A DNA stretch of 64,000 nt from Mycteria americana (GCF_035582795.1 NC_134372.1:40462316-40526315), one strand, 5' to 3'. Positions 37,326 to 51,238 are shown, counted from the stretch's first letter. Translations and numbers: made by a program. The notes: generated from the sequence alone by a model not told the origin.

Positions 37326-40300
37326 ATTTATGTTTAATGGAGTTATGGTATTTTGTTTGTTGAGAAGGCAGTACATAAGTTTTTAATATATTGGCAAGTC
37401 TGTAGATTCTTTAGACAACATTTCATTTTAACTTAGTTATTCTTCCCTTGTCTTGAAATGCATTTTCTTTCTGTATATTAGTATGGTTAGGAATCTGATT
37501 AGATTTGTTGTTCTTCTTTTCTTTCCACTTGCCACTGTTAGTATTTCAAAATATTTCAAAAAAGTACATTGGAAACACTCTTTATTTTGAACGTAAGGTC
37601 TTCATCTTTAGAAAGAAGCCAGGTGTAACTTTTCTATGCGCTGAGATGAAATTTCTTCCCAGATCTTAGCCATCATCAGAAACTCTTTTATTTTTTTCCC
37701 CAGTCTGAGCTGGTAGCACAAAACACAGGTCACCAGTGTATTTAATGGCTTTCCTGTGTTTTGCATAACTCTCTCTCTAATCAGGGCAAACGTCTATTTT
37801 TGACATATGGATCACATTTTTTTTTTAATAAAGATTACGAAACAATACAATGCCTTTGTTTTCTGTGGAATAACTATATTATGTAATATAAACAACACTT
37901 AATACACATATTTTCCTATTATTTTTATGCATTTCCCTGATTTTCTAGTTCTATAACAGTTTATAACAATGGATTATCTAATCTTCTGTCTTTGCCTTTT
38001 AGATAGGTTTTCAAATATGTGGCCAATGAGGCTTACCTGTTGATTCCATCTAGAAAATGCATAATGGTATGATAACCTCATTATCCACAACATCGCACTG
38101 CTTTTAATAGAACTTCCCTTAACCATCTTCATCAATCATCAGATGTCATGTAACCTGCTCCATGAATAAGTTGAAATTTGTGCGCAGACTTGATTATATC
38201 ATTATAAATGTTTGTTTTTACACATTTTAACTGCTGCCTTTTCACATTTCATTGCCTTTTACATATCTAATATGTATGAAGATTGATACAAATAGGCTGT
38301 TCCTTTTTTTCTGGTAATATGTAAATTATAAAAAGATATTTATACTGGATATATTATCATGAGAACCCATCCATAAGCTCCTGGGGAACAAAGTCATGGA
38401 AGTACTTTATTATCAAACCAGTGAACTTCATAATTTGAAAGTTCAGCGGAATATTTCTGTGCACATCATTATCGTATTAATTGATACAAACACTCATAGG
38501 TGTTCTCATAAAACTTACTTAAACTGAGTAGAGAACTAATTTTTTCCATTTTGTTAGCTCAATGAAACAATTTAAAATTTCATTTTTCTCATTGATATAA
38601 AACTCAAAATATTTTTCTAGTTGAACTAAATGCTGTATTCTGCTCAAAGAGGGCATTACAGCTAGGTTTTAACCATTTAGATTTGAAAATTTAATTTAAG
38701 CTACATTTAATTTTGGTTTACATTTATAAATAACATTTACACACATTTTATTTAAAATATATGAACACAATGTTTTGACTTTTCTAAAATGCTTCTCTTT
38801 CCCAATTCCTCTCAGTCAAACCTGCACACTGGATTTAATGTCAATTTACCAAGAGTTTTTTTTTTAAAACTTCCATTTAATATTTTGACTAATAACAAAT
38901 AAAACTTCAAGTAAATCTATTATGGAAATTAACAATCTAAACTGTAGCTGATAACAGGACATGCAAATTAAGGCCCAAATTAAACAAGGCACGGAATATT
39001 TTGTGCTGAAAAGAAATATTCTTTTTGTTAATTGAGATTTTAATTGGAGATTTACAGAAGCTGAAGAGCCAAATGCTTTGGAAGGCGAGAGATTGAGTGC
39101 CATGAGGACCATTTGATTTAGGACAGAGAGGTGAACTGCATGGAGGCCATGGATATAACTTCAAGCTGCGCAGACTAGCAATACTGTACTGCAGAAATAA
39201 TTTTTATTTCATGGACTACTCAGGAATGTCGTGTAGGACATGCTTCAGTACATGGTATACATTTTTGGTTGGTTTTTTTTTTATTATAATGAATAAAAAA
39301 TACAAGTATCATATTTCCTAGTGACAACTTCATTTCTAGAGAATGAAGTTATAGTGAAATTTGAATACTTTCTCTGGTCTTTTATATCAGGCTTTGCAGC
39401 CTTTATGTCTGATTGCAGGCTGTAATTGCTCTGGGCAATAAAAATAAACTCTTTTATTCTGTATGTGCATTTTGGTTCCATTTTATTTCAGAAAAACTGC
39501 TACATAATTGTATGAAATGTGAACTAGAGCATTGTCGCATCATGTCATCCAAATAATAAAAAATCACTTCTGAATTGGAGAAGATGCTTTCTTTAAGGTT
39601 TTCCTTCAGCCCAATTTAAGGGCAGCGGAATTTGGAGATTTCTTCAAATTAGCCCATTATATAACATTTCATGTTTAATGTATAATGTCTATATATAGTT
39701 TAGATTATTTAAAATTATTCTCTTGGTACCTTTAAAATCTGCATACTTCAGTTACTGCAGCACATCCCTGAAGAGGATGATGTATAGTGCTTGATTTTCA
39801 GGGTTAAAGGTGCAAAAACCCTGTGTGTCTACTTTGTGTGGGTTTATTCAATACTTCTGTGTACAGAACCGTTATAGTTGTACTCAGAAAGCACATGTAT
39901 ATCTGCTCAACTTTGTGACTAGTCATTTTGTACATGCGTGCATAAGCAAATTGAAAGGACACACAATACTCAAAATTGTACACGTGGTTTGGGAATGTAG
40001 CATTCATCTCTTCTCAAAATCTCTTGCCTATAGATCAGCACCAGAACAGAATTCACTGTTTGTTAATCAGTTCTTTGGGATTCTCATTTATTCAGGAAAA
40101 TTTGTCAACTGACTTTCAGAGTATCAGAAGATGGATATTGTGCCCTCTTATGCCAGATGAGAAATTAATTTGAATGAAATGAAAATCATCCTCTGCCTCA
40201 AGAATTACAGATTAGATTGTTGCACCCATCTCACTGATGCTCTTAAAGTATCCTGCAAATAACAGCTACAAAGATCCAAGAGCACAGGCCTCCAGACAAA

Positions 40301-40918
40301 AATAAATTTTTCCATTAAATTCTATAGGAACACTGTTTAATGAATGACGGAAAGGAAGATGAGACATCATCACTGAAATCAATATTCAGACATGGAAGTG
40401 CTGAATTATCAGTCTTGTGACCAGGAAAAAGCGAAATAACGCAGACCAAGATAGTGAAATGTCTTCTGAGTTGATTTCAGCATGAGTCTATCATGAACAG
40501 GAATTAGGTAGCCGAATGTGGGCCTTGGTATCAAAATACATATATCTGTGCTTTAAACCTATGCTCAAAGTTTTACTGAATGAGTGGCTAGAAGAATAGC
40601 ATAAACCTATCCAATAACTGAAGTCGAATCCAGTAATGTATTTATGCTCTCATTAATGCCCTCGGAGTTCCCTTCCGCTTGCTTGCAGCCTTGCTTGTTG
40701 TGTTACACTCTTCCATGATGTTCAGTTTCTCTGCCAACTTCTAGGTCCTTAAAAGAGGTTCTTTTGGCAGCTGCAAATGCTCTTATGAGCAACTGCATTT
40801 GAAATTTATCCAACTCTCAGACAGTTGTAAAATCTTGCAAATTGAAAATCCTTAGATCTCCTGGGATATCACTGTTTAAGATCATGTTTAATCTCCTTTT
40901 AATATCCTCTCAGCAGTT
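37326..40918. other. noncoding stretch, nothing recognised
   Basis: Among the most AT-rich parts of the window, with a short T run near 39268-39283. Overlapping open frames at 38864-39164 and 39804-40173 have no recognisable features. Confidence 0.55.
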
Positions 40919-41031
40919 TGATCCTGATCTTACAGTGATGTAAATTCAAAGTAACTCTCCTGAAGTCAATGTAAAATCTAAGTAAGCCAATGGGTTATTT
41001 TGGATTTATGGCATAAGAACAGAATCTGGCA
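40919..41031 (+). repeat. ancient amniote dispersed repeat
   Basis: 'agtgatgtaaattcaaagta', 'actctcctgaagtcaatgta', then 'ggatttatggcataagaaca' and 'gaatctggc' align in order with a widespread old amniote repeat (tgtaaatcaggagtaactcc, ctgaagtcaatggagttaca, gatttacaccagcataagtg, gaatctggcc). I do not know its database name with certainty. Confidence 0.5.
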
Positions 41032-43129
41032 GAGCATCTTTATGTTTTAGCTCATTGAAATAGCACGCGGAGAAGTTTCTGAATCATGTACTCTTCCTTC
41101 TTTATCTTTACTAGCCAAAAGGTTTGTTTGGTTTATTTGAGCTTGATCTGAAGACTAATGACATTAATAATTAATCAATTATATTCTCTGGCTTCTTTAC
41201 CTCATCTGTTTGCCTCTTTATGTTGCAATTCTCCTACAGAGTCTTCGTCTGTTAACTTTTCAACAGAACAGATACTGAAATGGTACAGGAACAGTATTCA
41301 TTTAATTGCCTAAATCAGTGCAATGAAAGAAAAAAGATCTCCCTTTTCTCTGCATGATCAGGAACTTCAAACATTTGGGCATGTTTTTAAATCTTGGTTT
41401 TGTTGGACACTTGTAGCCATCACTACTATCAATTTTGGTATTGCAATTAAAGGGCTAAAAGGTCCCTGGATCCAGTCTTTTTTTAAATGTGTGAGCATGT
41501 GTAACTCTGGGGGATGTAAGGGTGTTATTTATCAATACTGTTCTTAAACTCTCTGTTTCTAGTACCCTTAAATCAAAATTTTCAAATACTATGATCTACC
41601 ACAAGCAGCGCAATCCGATTGAAACTTCAAAACAATGCCAAACTGCCTTATCAGTGAAAAAGAAAAGGCCTAGGCCTATAATATAGTACCATGTACTTTA
41701 TGTATGGCACCATAAAAATAAAGTTGTAAGAGGCAGGTCCATGACTTTATTTGCAGAAGGCTAGATGAGACTCCATTGAAATAATTGAATTTTAAAATCT
41801 GAGGAATCTATTAACTAACTGGCTCATTTTACCATCTTGTAGGTATGCTCTTGAAATTTTAGACCAGTATCTTGGTTCATTCAGGACAGGTCTTAGTGCC
41901 TGTTGTGGAGTACAGAGTAGGCAGCAATGGAAGAGAATATCCCCGTCTTTCTGAAATGCCACAGAAGGCAACTTCTTTCCAAGAAGATGCTTAGAAAAGC
42001 TATGGAGAGTCAGAGTAATAAATACATCCCTAAAAGCAGAAAGCAACTACAGAGAACCTCTCAGAGGTTACTGTACAGGAGAGGGTTGCAGGTACTGCTT
42101 TCCATGGAAATGAGTTCATCTAGATGCTAAAGAGTTTAGTGAGGGCTACTTGCACATTCCTAGACTGCAGCGGTGGAAAATGGAGAAAGATGAGGCTTTC
42201 TCTGAGCAGGTCTTATGGAAATTAAAGCATTGTCTATGGTTAAGGGCTCTGCAGATCCAGAACATATGTAATTTTCTCCAATACTCCTAGGAAAGAGCCA
42301 TTGAGATGTGTTAAATTGCATGAAATGCTTATGTGAAGCATTTCTTTGTGTTGTATAGCCTGAACATAGGCTGAAGAGGCCTAGTCCATGTGGAAACTCG
42401 CATCAGTTTCTTCTTTAAATATGCAGTTTTTCTTCCTTTGTTGATTAAATTAATGGGCATGGTGTATTGGATTTTCAGATGGAATATGTTTTTCTTCTAG
42501 TTGTATTTGACAGTGTGGCAGCACAGTTTGAGCATGTTTTCCACGATTTGTTAGCACCCACAATATTTCACTTGGAAAAAACCTGACATTGTTTGATGCT
42601 TTAAGCATCTGTGTTAATCTACCTTCTGATTTTGAAAAATGGAAGGCAAATAGTAACACATCTCAGCTATTGAATCAACGGAAGATTTGTGGGTTTTTTT
42701 CCTCAAAAACTAAAAAACATCACCAAATATACAGAACAAATAACCAAAGGCGTCAAATGACCAAGAAACAGAAGTGCATTATGAAAAGCTGTATTTCTCA
42801 CTGGTGTTGTGAAATACAGTGGGGACAGAAATCATATTTTTTAAATAGGGAAACATCAAAAATTAAACTGGCATCCAAAATGTAAGTCACATAAGAATTG
42901 TTTACACTAGTTTACGTGATTGTTGCTGTGACATTATTCCCGTAACAGTGGTAGTATATTTGTAGTGGCTGTTTGACTGTATAGATGCACAGTGGATCTG
43001 TGTGATGAGTTGAGCTGTGCAGTTGAAGACTGACCAGCCAACATGTCTTCTCCTGAGCACTCACTGGTTGGTCAAAGGGTAAAAGGAGCTCATTCAGCCC
43101 TTTCCCATGTGTGGATGTTGCAAAGCTAC
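41032..43129. other. noncoding stretch, nothing recognised
   Basis: AT-rich. At 41792-42130 both strands are open for 67-84 codons. The plus-strand frame from the ATG at 41927 is rich in Lys and Arg. No domain is recognised and I treat it as chance. Confidence 0.5.
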
Positions 43130-43195
43130 GGGGCCTGATCTAAAGCTCACAGAAGTTAATTGCAAAGCCTTCTCCAACTTCTGTAGTCATTGGAC
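43130..43195. repeat. ancient palindromic amniote repeat
   Basis: 'gggcctgatctaaagctcac' then 'agaagttaattgcaaagcc' matches the left arm of an old palindromic element (GGGCCTGATCCAAAGCCCA, GAAGTCAATGGAAAG). The right arm 'aacttctgtagtcattgg' is degraded. Confidence 0.5.
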
Positions 43196-46100
43196 ATGCC
43201 CTGTTGAAGTCTCCCATCTCATGTTCCTTCAGATGTAGAACTTAATGTTTGTACTTATTTCTAATAGAAGCCTTAAGGACAGCATTTTTTTTTCTTAGAA
43301 GCTTGTTAGATTATCTATCTAGACACGAATTAAAGATATATATTTATCTGACCTTCCTGAAGTAAAGCCTATCATTTTCAAGCATGCCTCTCATCACGTC
43401 TCTGAGTGTGATTCATAACCCTTGGCCTACTTGTACATGGAACTAAAAATGCTATGCAATATTGGTTTTATGTTATTGGGAAATACAGGAAAAATATCAC
43501 CAGGCTCTTTAAATAATTATCTGGACTCGAACAAAATGATACTTTATTATACATAGGATTTAAAAAAAAAAAATCTTTTACTTAGCGATCAATGAAATTT
43601 TAAACCACGTGGCAGATTTATAGTAGAGCAGCGCCATTTCATTTTTCAACAAGTTTAATAACTGAGATTGTTTTTGTGTTTTGTGATTGATTATTGTGTG
43701 AATCATCTAATGTTTTTAGTTATGACTCATCTGACGAACTCCAAAGGCTAGTTATATTTTTATCTTCTGATAAAAGCAATATTAAAGAATTATAATCTTG
43801 TGGACTTTAAATAGTCAAGCAAACCTATATTTCTTTTTATAACTTTTTTACTCCAGCTCATTAGAGAAAAGTCACTTAGTGTTTTTTTCAGTAGCAGGTA
43901 GATGTTAATGCAGTGATTGTACATCACTTGGTTCGGTATTACGTATGACTTAAAGTAGAATTTATGGCTAAAGGTTTATAATTTTGTCATTATTTTGCTA
44001 GTCTATATACAACAGCTCAATTTATAATTGTTTACTGAACTCTTGCAGTCGAGATAGTGATTGATCTCCTGGATCTGTGCAACATGGTTATTCATATACT
44101 GATGTAAAAATGCCTTTGATTGTGGCCTTGTATGGACAGATAAGTAGCTACCAACTCATAGTACCTGGACTAGTATGGGGACATACACAAAAATCACAAA
44201 TAACAATCTGAAATACTTGAGGCGCATGCTGGGCAAGATTGACTATCTCAAGCTGCGGGCATTAAATGAAGAAAGATCTTTGTGCTAGATAAGCATGACT
44301 GCCTGGTGTTCATCAGTACAGAAGGGTTAGCAGCTGAGATTACAGGAACATCATTCTCCTTTAAATCTTCTTGGGCACAGTTTGGGCTATTTGCAAACTG
44401 ATGTTAGATATACCCAATATACATGTGAAGCATATGCGTAGCAGAGCAGAAGTAAATCAAATGTGTATTCTTTAAACAAAACACAGGAAAATGGAAAAAA
44501 ATGCAAAATTGTGAAGACTTAATGTATTTTTTTCTTAGGTTTTGGAAGCAACATAATCATTAACTGTACAGCATATCCTGCACAAAATAAGTACAGTCAG
44601 AAATGGAATTAAAAGACATAATTATTACCAGTTATTTAGCTATGCTGTATCTTACTATCAAATGATGTGTGTAGAAGCCGTGCATGCTCTCTAGTAAGAG
44701 GCAGTGATTTTTTTCAAACTTGTTTTCTAATAACATAAATTATATAAGCTATAAGTTGAATACATTAGAGGAATATATTTGGAGGCTTCATCCTGCTTGA
44801 CAGCCTATGCAGACAGTGCCATACACACAGATGTGTGTGCATGCACACATATATAAAAACACATTTCTTTCTTTTAATGCGCAGTGTCAGAAATAAATGA
44901 GTCTCAAGTTCCTAACTAAATAATACCTTGTCTAAATGAGAAATTTAATTTTCTGATCTGTATTTCTAAAAACCCATTAGCAAAAGACATTGATACATTA
45001 AAAAGTTTATGAGGTCTGTCTGACTCACCATTTAGGCCTTTTTTCCCCCTGAATTCTTTTGCGCTGTGATTTTTTGATACTAGGTTGGCACTGTAAGTAG
45101 AGTCTATAGTTGTGGATCTACATTGGTCAGCAGACCCTTTGCATACAGCATTTTTCAATTAATGTCCTTAAGAAAACTATTCTCTGATAATCTACTTCAG
45201 TATTGTAAAAGCCACCCAGCTGGGGCTTGATCCATTGGGTCAAATCCGTAACCCAAGGCAACCAAAAGGCTGTCTCCGTGCCTCTGGAGATTTCCCAGGC
45301 TCGAGGGAACCCTTCAGAACATAAAAGCTGACTAGTCCGGTCCTGCCTGGTCTTCAGTACATCACATTAGAGCTGAGGAAATGCAATGTTGGCCAGAACG
45401 CTGCTGCATCCTTACTTATCACAACAGTTTTTAAAACTGAATAAAATAGTCCCAAAAGATTCTAGGGACTGTATCAGGGTAAGATGGTCTCAAAGCTCAG
45501 TGACAGAAATGTCTAATTGTCCATACTCGGTACATGCCAAACCACTTCCTTGGATTTTATAAAACCAGGTAGCTCCCCTCATGAAAGTCTTAATAAAAAC
45601 AGACCTAGCTTTAAAAGGTCTATGAATACTGGAGAAAAATAATATTCTATTCTGCTGTAACCTAAATGAAATTGGACTCAATTCTGTTGTCTTTTATGGC
45701 TAGACAGGTATTTATTCTGCGGCCTGAGTCTGGCCACTTGGGTTTGTTTGAAGATGAGGATTTTAATCTTCATCATGAAAACAAGTTAAAATGTGAAATG
45801 CTATCCATTGGCAGGTTAATGAGAAGAGCTTTGCTTAACTCTGGTATAGGAATGAGACCTTTTTTTGTAGTGAACAGGGAAAGGAGATAACCAAGCCCAA
45901 AAATATGGGTTCCTCCTTGATATCAGGTACATCAGTCCTGTATTTGAATGTACCACCCTGGGCACACCACTTGGAATAGGTGATTCAAGATGTGGATTTA
46001 TTACTGTAGCTATTGCACTTACAAGAAGCTCTGTGTGCACATCTGAAATCTAAAAAACAAAACCCCCCAAAACCCTGCATAGCACTGTTTATAAAATTGT

Positions 46101-47624
46101 AATATTTCCGTAGTTCAGTTTGTTTTTCACTGTAGTCCTCTTCCCACTTGAAAATTTCCTTTTCTCTCCAGGTTTCAGTGCTTCAACTATAACCCACTGG
46201 TATAGCCAGAGAAAGATTTTTGCATTACTGACTTTGTGGAGATAGTTTCTGTTTCAGTTGCTTTGTGTAGAATTTTTTTAACATCAGTGTTTTTTGCCTT
46301 TGTTTTAACCTTTCTCAAGTAAACACATGTTGTTATATTCTTATATTTCTGCAAGGAAGACATTTGTTATTGGAAAAAAACAGCTTTAGATAGCAGCTGC
46401 TTTGAGCTGTCCATTCTTCATTGTGTAAAAGCCTTGTTTCCTTGCCACAAGATGCACGCTTTTCTTATGTTATACTCTTTTTACACACTTGTCTTCTCAC
46501 TCTGCTGGTATTGTGCCTTTAATTAGTTTTCCTTTTTTTTTTTTGACTCATTAAGAACAATTTTTTTCTCTCCTTCAATCTTGCTCACCCTTTACATTTT
46601 CACATAGGAATCAAATTTTGCTTTGTTTCATTAGCAAAATGACACTGAAATTGAAGGGCGTTTGGGGCAAAAACTTTGTTTAAACTATGTGGAATACCCT
46701 TTATTATAAATCTCTTGTTCTCTTTCACTGTCTCGCTTCTGCCTGAAATCCCAGCTCCTGTGGATAGCAATATGCTGTTCATGTGCCTTTTAAATCTCTA
46801 ATACTTTCCAGGTGAGAAGAAAAGTGAAGGAAATTGCAGGTCTGTTAAAGGTAGCTGAGAAGGAAGAGAGTCTGTTGGAAGCCATGTGGGGAAAGGGCCT
46901 GTAGGGCCTGGAGAGAGAGGGTCAAAAGATGGAAAGAAGTTTCTTCTTTCATACTTATTGCATAGATATGCCCTAGCTATTGAGTAAATGGGACACTGAT
47001 AAATTCTTTTGAATTGCAAAAAGCTCTTTGGAGTTCAGTTTCTGAAGTTCACAGTTCAAGCTTTTTCATGCACCCTAATACAAATGTCCAGCTTAAACTT
47101 ACAATATACCATACTGGCTTATGCTTATTCTATGAACTCAGCTGCAATGTTTCCTAGAACAACGACTGAATTAGCAGAAGTGCATGTACCCCTCCAGATG
47201 CTTAGAAAACAAATCAGCTAGCTTATTTTCAAATGCTAAATGGGTTAACTTCCCAAGCAATGAGCAGCATTTTAACAAACTTCAGATTCTGTAAGCCCAC
47301 AGTAGATAAAGAAACCTTTTTTAGGTTTCACAGATTTGTTATCACAGATGTTCTTAACCTAAATAGATGGATATGCAAAAACAAATACTGTTTAAAATAT
47401 GTATAAACTTCCTTTATTTATGTCTGACACTGATTTCATTCTGACACCAGGTTTCAAGCAGCTGTAAATGCTAACTCCATACCTCACTGTACTCCCCTGC
47501 TGCTCTGCCATGACTTCCATGGCAGCAGGATAGCTAAGGCCTGCTTTTTTGGTTTGGATCTAACCTTTTGTGAAGAGAGGTGGCAACTGTAATTAGAAAT
47601 ATTTCCCACTAGTTAATCTGATAC
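43196..47624. other. noncoding stretch, nothing recognised
   Basis: AT-rich. A short A/C run lies at about 46052-46074 and a poly(T) at about 46532-46544. The open frames at 44916-45158, 45490-46040 and 46600-47019 show no family features. Confidence 0.5.
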
Positions 47625-47675
47625 TGTCCATGGAATTGAATTCAATTGGAATCAAATTCAATGGAATTTACATCA
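47625..47675. repeat. palindromic patch, possible ancient repeat remnant
   Basis: AATTGAATTCAATT at 47634-47647 is a perfect 14-bp palindrome. It is followed by 'caaattcaatggaatttaca', which resembles the GAAGTCAATGGAGTTACA module at 40919. Confidence 0.4.
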
Positions 47676-49300
47676 GCTTCAACATGCCATTCATAAAGTT
47701 ACCACCTAGCCTAAGGCTTCATAGATGAAGAGTCACCAACCAGTGGAAACAGTCTGCAAAGGCAGAAATTTGCAGTAGCATATCCTTTTCCCCTTGACTT
47801 TGTGTATGGTAGGAATGGCAAGGTCTGACTTGGGCAGCCTGTGAAAACTGCACACTTCTCTTTTATGTGACCCACTGTCATTTCTTGTGCAAGGACTCCA
47901 TACAGCAGTTCTCCTGAAATGATGGCAGGGTAGTTTGGAACTGCCTGAATGTAAACTGTAATTGTTAAAGGGAATATATACCAAATGTTGTCATTTATCA
48001 GCATCACATACTGATTTTGGTTTGACCACTTCTTATTTTCTGTATCTAACGTAAAAAGTAGGACTCATCTTATCTGACTTGTAGATGGTTGTAGGTAGGT
48101 TTCTAGTCAGAGCAAGCTGTTAAGATCCCTTCGGTATACAGAGAGGCATCTCCAGCTAGCGGCCTGTCCCAGTTAGAGGGACTTCTTTTTGTTGACGTTA
48201 AATGAACTCTTACTATAGATAGATAGCCTGTTAGATACTCAATTTTGAAATGGCTTAAGGTAGGTGAAATTAATTCCACAGTAGTTATTAATGTAATCAG
48301 ACTTGGGACTTAGCCAGAGGTGCAAACATATAGATTTCAGCAGGAGTTTTGCTTTAATTTTGTTTGCAGATAAGAACCATCTATCTATAGATCCTATAGG
48401 AAGATGAACAAATGAGAGAAAAATAATAGCAGGATCTGATTAGTTTACGCTGAGATTTCAATGCAGAAGGAAGGGAGGAAACAAGCCACTCACCAGATCA
48501 GATGTTACAACACTCATTTGTTAACATGCCTCCTTGAATGGAATTAATGAAACCTTTCATTATAGATCAATACACTCTTTGACTAGAGAATATTATGGGT
48601 ACCTATTGTATATGCTTAATTAGATTGAAATTGCTTTCACATTTCTTTTATATTCAAAAAAATCTTATCTCAGCAGTTTAAAAAAGGGAATTACAAAAGT
48701 CATCCCCTCCACCGTGCTGCTAAAGCCAGCAAGAGAAGGGAAAAAGGGAAGAAATCCTCAGCCAACTGCCCAGCTCTGGGCTTCAGCTTAGTGGCAGTTT
48801 TGGCAGAGCTGCACTAAGTAGTACTAACTACAGTGTATCCATAAAGAAAACAAATGGTAATACTCATACTATCATCACAGGAGACTGATGGTGTCCATTA
48901 AAGGCAATAGGTTTGGACCGGGACTATTCGGAACTATTTTGAGACATATTTCCCTTCCTGTCATATTTTCTGTCCAAAACCAATTTCTTGACAAAACTGT
49001 TCCAAATTAATGTGCATCACCCTCCTTCCTCAGCTACGCCTCCCCAAAAACATCCTTGAGTGATCCTTTACATGTTTTATTTCTCGATGGCACTTTATTA
49101 CTCCTCGAATTTTCTATCAAAAACCACTCCTAAACTAGTTTTCTTAGCACCGCAGCCCTACTCCTGTCAAAATAAAGCCCTTAGTACTTCAATACCAACT
49201 AATTAGCTGTCCTGTTACCTCATGCTTTCCGCTTAGCCCAGGGTGTTTCTGGGTTTGTTCCCTGTTCTCCCCTGTCTGTCCCAAGCTCCGACTTCTCCAC
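47676..49300. other. noncoding stretch, nothing recognised
   Basis: AT-rich. The minus-strand frames at 47711-48007 overlap each other and lack features. Confidence 0.55.
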
Positions 49301-49430
49301 ACCAGGGCTGCTCCCCTCGACGCTCGCCTGCGCGCGCTCGCCCAGCCGGGTCCCAGAGCGTGCTCCGGCTGTTGCGTCAGTGCTCCAGGCCGCCTCGCCC
49401 CGCGTTCCTCTCGGAGCCCTCCCGCCTGCC
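49301..49430. promoter_or_regulatory. small CpG cluster upstream of the main island
   Basis: A dense CpG group including GCGCGCGCTCG and a TGCGTCAG AP-1/CRE-like site lies about 1.1 kb left of the main island. It may be the shore of the island or a separate element. Confidence 0.4.
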
Positions 49431-49718
49431 CCCTTCCACCTCATGGTACACTCAGGCCTTTCCCTGGGGCGCTTGGGAACTCTCAATATCCCTCTGAAGC
49501 AAATTTTAGCCTTAATTCTCCAAGGCCCCAGCAGGCTCCTGCTTTTTCCCTGGGGCTGACATCAGGCAGGACTTGCTACTCCACCGTGCTAAGTTCAGCG
49601 TCCCTCGGCCTCCTTCGGATGCGTTGTTTATCAGCTTTCCTCCTTCCAAATTCTTTGTTTGTACAGTGGCAGCTTTTGTGCCAATTTTTTTTTTTCTTTG
49701 CCTGGAGTTATTGGCAGA

Positions 49719-49743
49719 GCTAATTAACCACAGAATATAAAAG
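49719..49743 (+). promoter_or_regulatory. TATA-like and homeodomain-like motifs
   Basis: GCTAATTAACC (homeodomain-type core TAATTA) is followed by TATAAAAG at 49736-49743. The strings are exact, but promoter activity is not shown; AT-rich DNA yields such motifs by chance. Confidence 0.25.
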
Positions 49744-50479
49744 CCTTGTTCTTCGGGGCCGAGTGGTGTGGTCACAGAGCAGCGTGAGTGCTGCCTTGTG
49801 GCGTGGGGGATGAACGGTCGGATGGGTTGCCTGAGGATGGGCAGATTATCTTCACAGAGAGGTACCTAGTTATTTCCAACAGCAAATGCAATCCTTATTC
49901 TTGAGGGGCTGCGCATTGCATCCTTCCTTGCTCTGCTCTGCGCTGCTCTGCAGCTACACAGATGGCACCGACTCCGCTGACAGCCACCTCAGAGTGCGCA
50001 GGTCTTGGCTACTATGAGGAAAGCTGGTGGGTGAGAGGGGACTTGCAGGCTCACATGTGCCTGTGTGGGCATGCCAGGAGGGGACTGCATGCTGCCTCTG
50101 GGTTTGGATGGGTACCTTGAGATGGGGCACTCCTCCCTGGGCTCATAGAGCTCAGCCCCACCTGGGAATTGTGCCTGGGGTTTTCACTTCAGGTGATGAA
50201 AATAGAGCGAGCGAGCGGCAGCCCTGGGTCAGGTGTGTCTGAGAAGGACAGGGTCCCCCCTCCACCTCCAGCGGGAGGGCAGCCTGCCTGGGCAGAGAGG
50301 CCTGGCCTCAGCCTCTGGCTCTGAGCTATGACAGACCAAGATTTTCCAAATCCAGAAATGCTTGGGGAACTTTTTCATTTTTTTCCTGGACAAATGTCTG
50401 CTCGTGACAGGAAACATGACTGGATTCAGCACAAAATGCTTCTGCTGTTTGTCCAGCTCAGACGATTTCTCTGTCTGTG
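49744..50479. other. GC-richer island shore
   Basis: GC content rises but CpGs are still sparse. No exon with both borders or repeat is seen. Confidence 0.5.
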
Positions 50480-51006
50480 CTACGAGGTAGGGGGTAGCCC
50501 CCCAGCAGGAGACCCCCAGTGGCAGTGGCTACGGCTGGCCGTGCCCGGGGCTCTGGCGTGGGTTTCAGCCCACCCGCGGGGACGCCGCCGTGGGGTGGTC
50601 CTGGGCTGCCTGCAGAGGAGTGGCGACAGGGAAGGGACAGGGCATCCCTCCCCGCAGCCCGCCAGCACAGCAGGATGCGTGTCCCCGTCCCCCTCGCAGA
50701 CGTGCGTGTGGGTGCCTGCGCGGCTGAGGGGGCGCGGAGCCGACCCGTGGGGTGGGGAGGGCGTACCCTGCCCGTCCCCGGGGCTGGCTGGGCAGAGGGA
50801 GAGAGTGCCCGGGGCTCCTCACCCCGTCGCTTTGCTCTTCCCACCCCAACTTCTCGCCCGCAGGCATCAGAGGGCACTCAGGACGCGGAGCCCTGCAGGA
50901 GGGCTGGCTCTGGGGTCCGCTTTCCTCTTGGGGTGGGGGGAAGGGAGAAGAAAATAGCGAAGAAGCAACAGCCTCCAGCTTTTCCCTTCCTCTAATCTTG
51001 CTTCAC

Positions 51007-51070
51007 TCCCCCTTGCTCCCTCTCCCTCCCTCTCCCCTTTCCTCTCCCCTTTCCCCTCCCTCCCTCTTTC
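51007..51070. repeat. polypyrimidine (C/T) tract
   Basis: About 64 bp of nearly uninterrupted C and T (ccctccctctcccctttcc and similar) directly upstream of the candidate first exon. Such tracts occur in CpG-island promoters and can form triplex DNA. Confidence 0.85.
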
Positions 51071-51074
51071 TAAT

Positions 51075-51238
51075 TCCTGCCGCTAGCTCGGAGCCTCATT
51101 CAGCAGCCGCTGCCAGTGGAGTGTAATAGGCTGAAGATGCTGCCGTGTCTGCTCGGTGTCTAGTTGTGAATGGGACTTGCCTCCTCTCCCTCCTCCGGAG
51201 GTGGCCAAGGGAAGCAGCCAGCCCCGCTGGACCCGCAG
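51075..51238 (+). other. candidate first exon of a plus-strand gene
   Basis: The exon is inferred from its position in the CpG island, just after the C/T tract, and from the consensus donor CCGCAG|GTAAGC at 51238/51239. The 5' border is a guess. It holds an 8-codon upstream frame, ATG 51137 to TAG 51163, with A at -3. Seven bases after that stop, an ATG at 51170 begins a frame that runs into the donor. I could not identify the gene. Later exons are not visible and may lie beyond the window. Confidence 0.4.
51170..51238 (+). CDS. possible 5' coding segment of an unidentified gene (23 codons, phase-0 donor)
   Basis: From the ATG at 51170 the frame reads 23 codons rich in Ser, Gly, Pro and Gln and meets the splice donor exactly at a codon boundary. 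The start context is weak at -3 (T) but has G at +4. No signal peptide or domain is visible, and I do not recognise the N-terminus. Past the donor the frame stays open to 51859, but that part is low-complexity GC-rich sequence and is taken as intron. The exon may equally be wholly untranslated, with the true start in a later exon; the upstream 8-codon frame would then be one of several in a leader. Confidence 0.25.

Noticed and set aside
41927..42130. 67-codon Lys/Arg-rich plus-strand frame overlapping an 84-codon minus-strand frame
   Set aside because: Both strands are open over a purine-biased patch. No family resemblance, so chance is the simpler reading.
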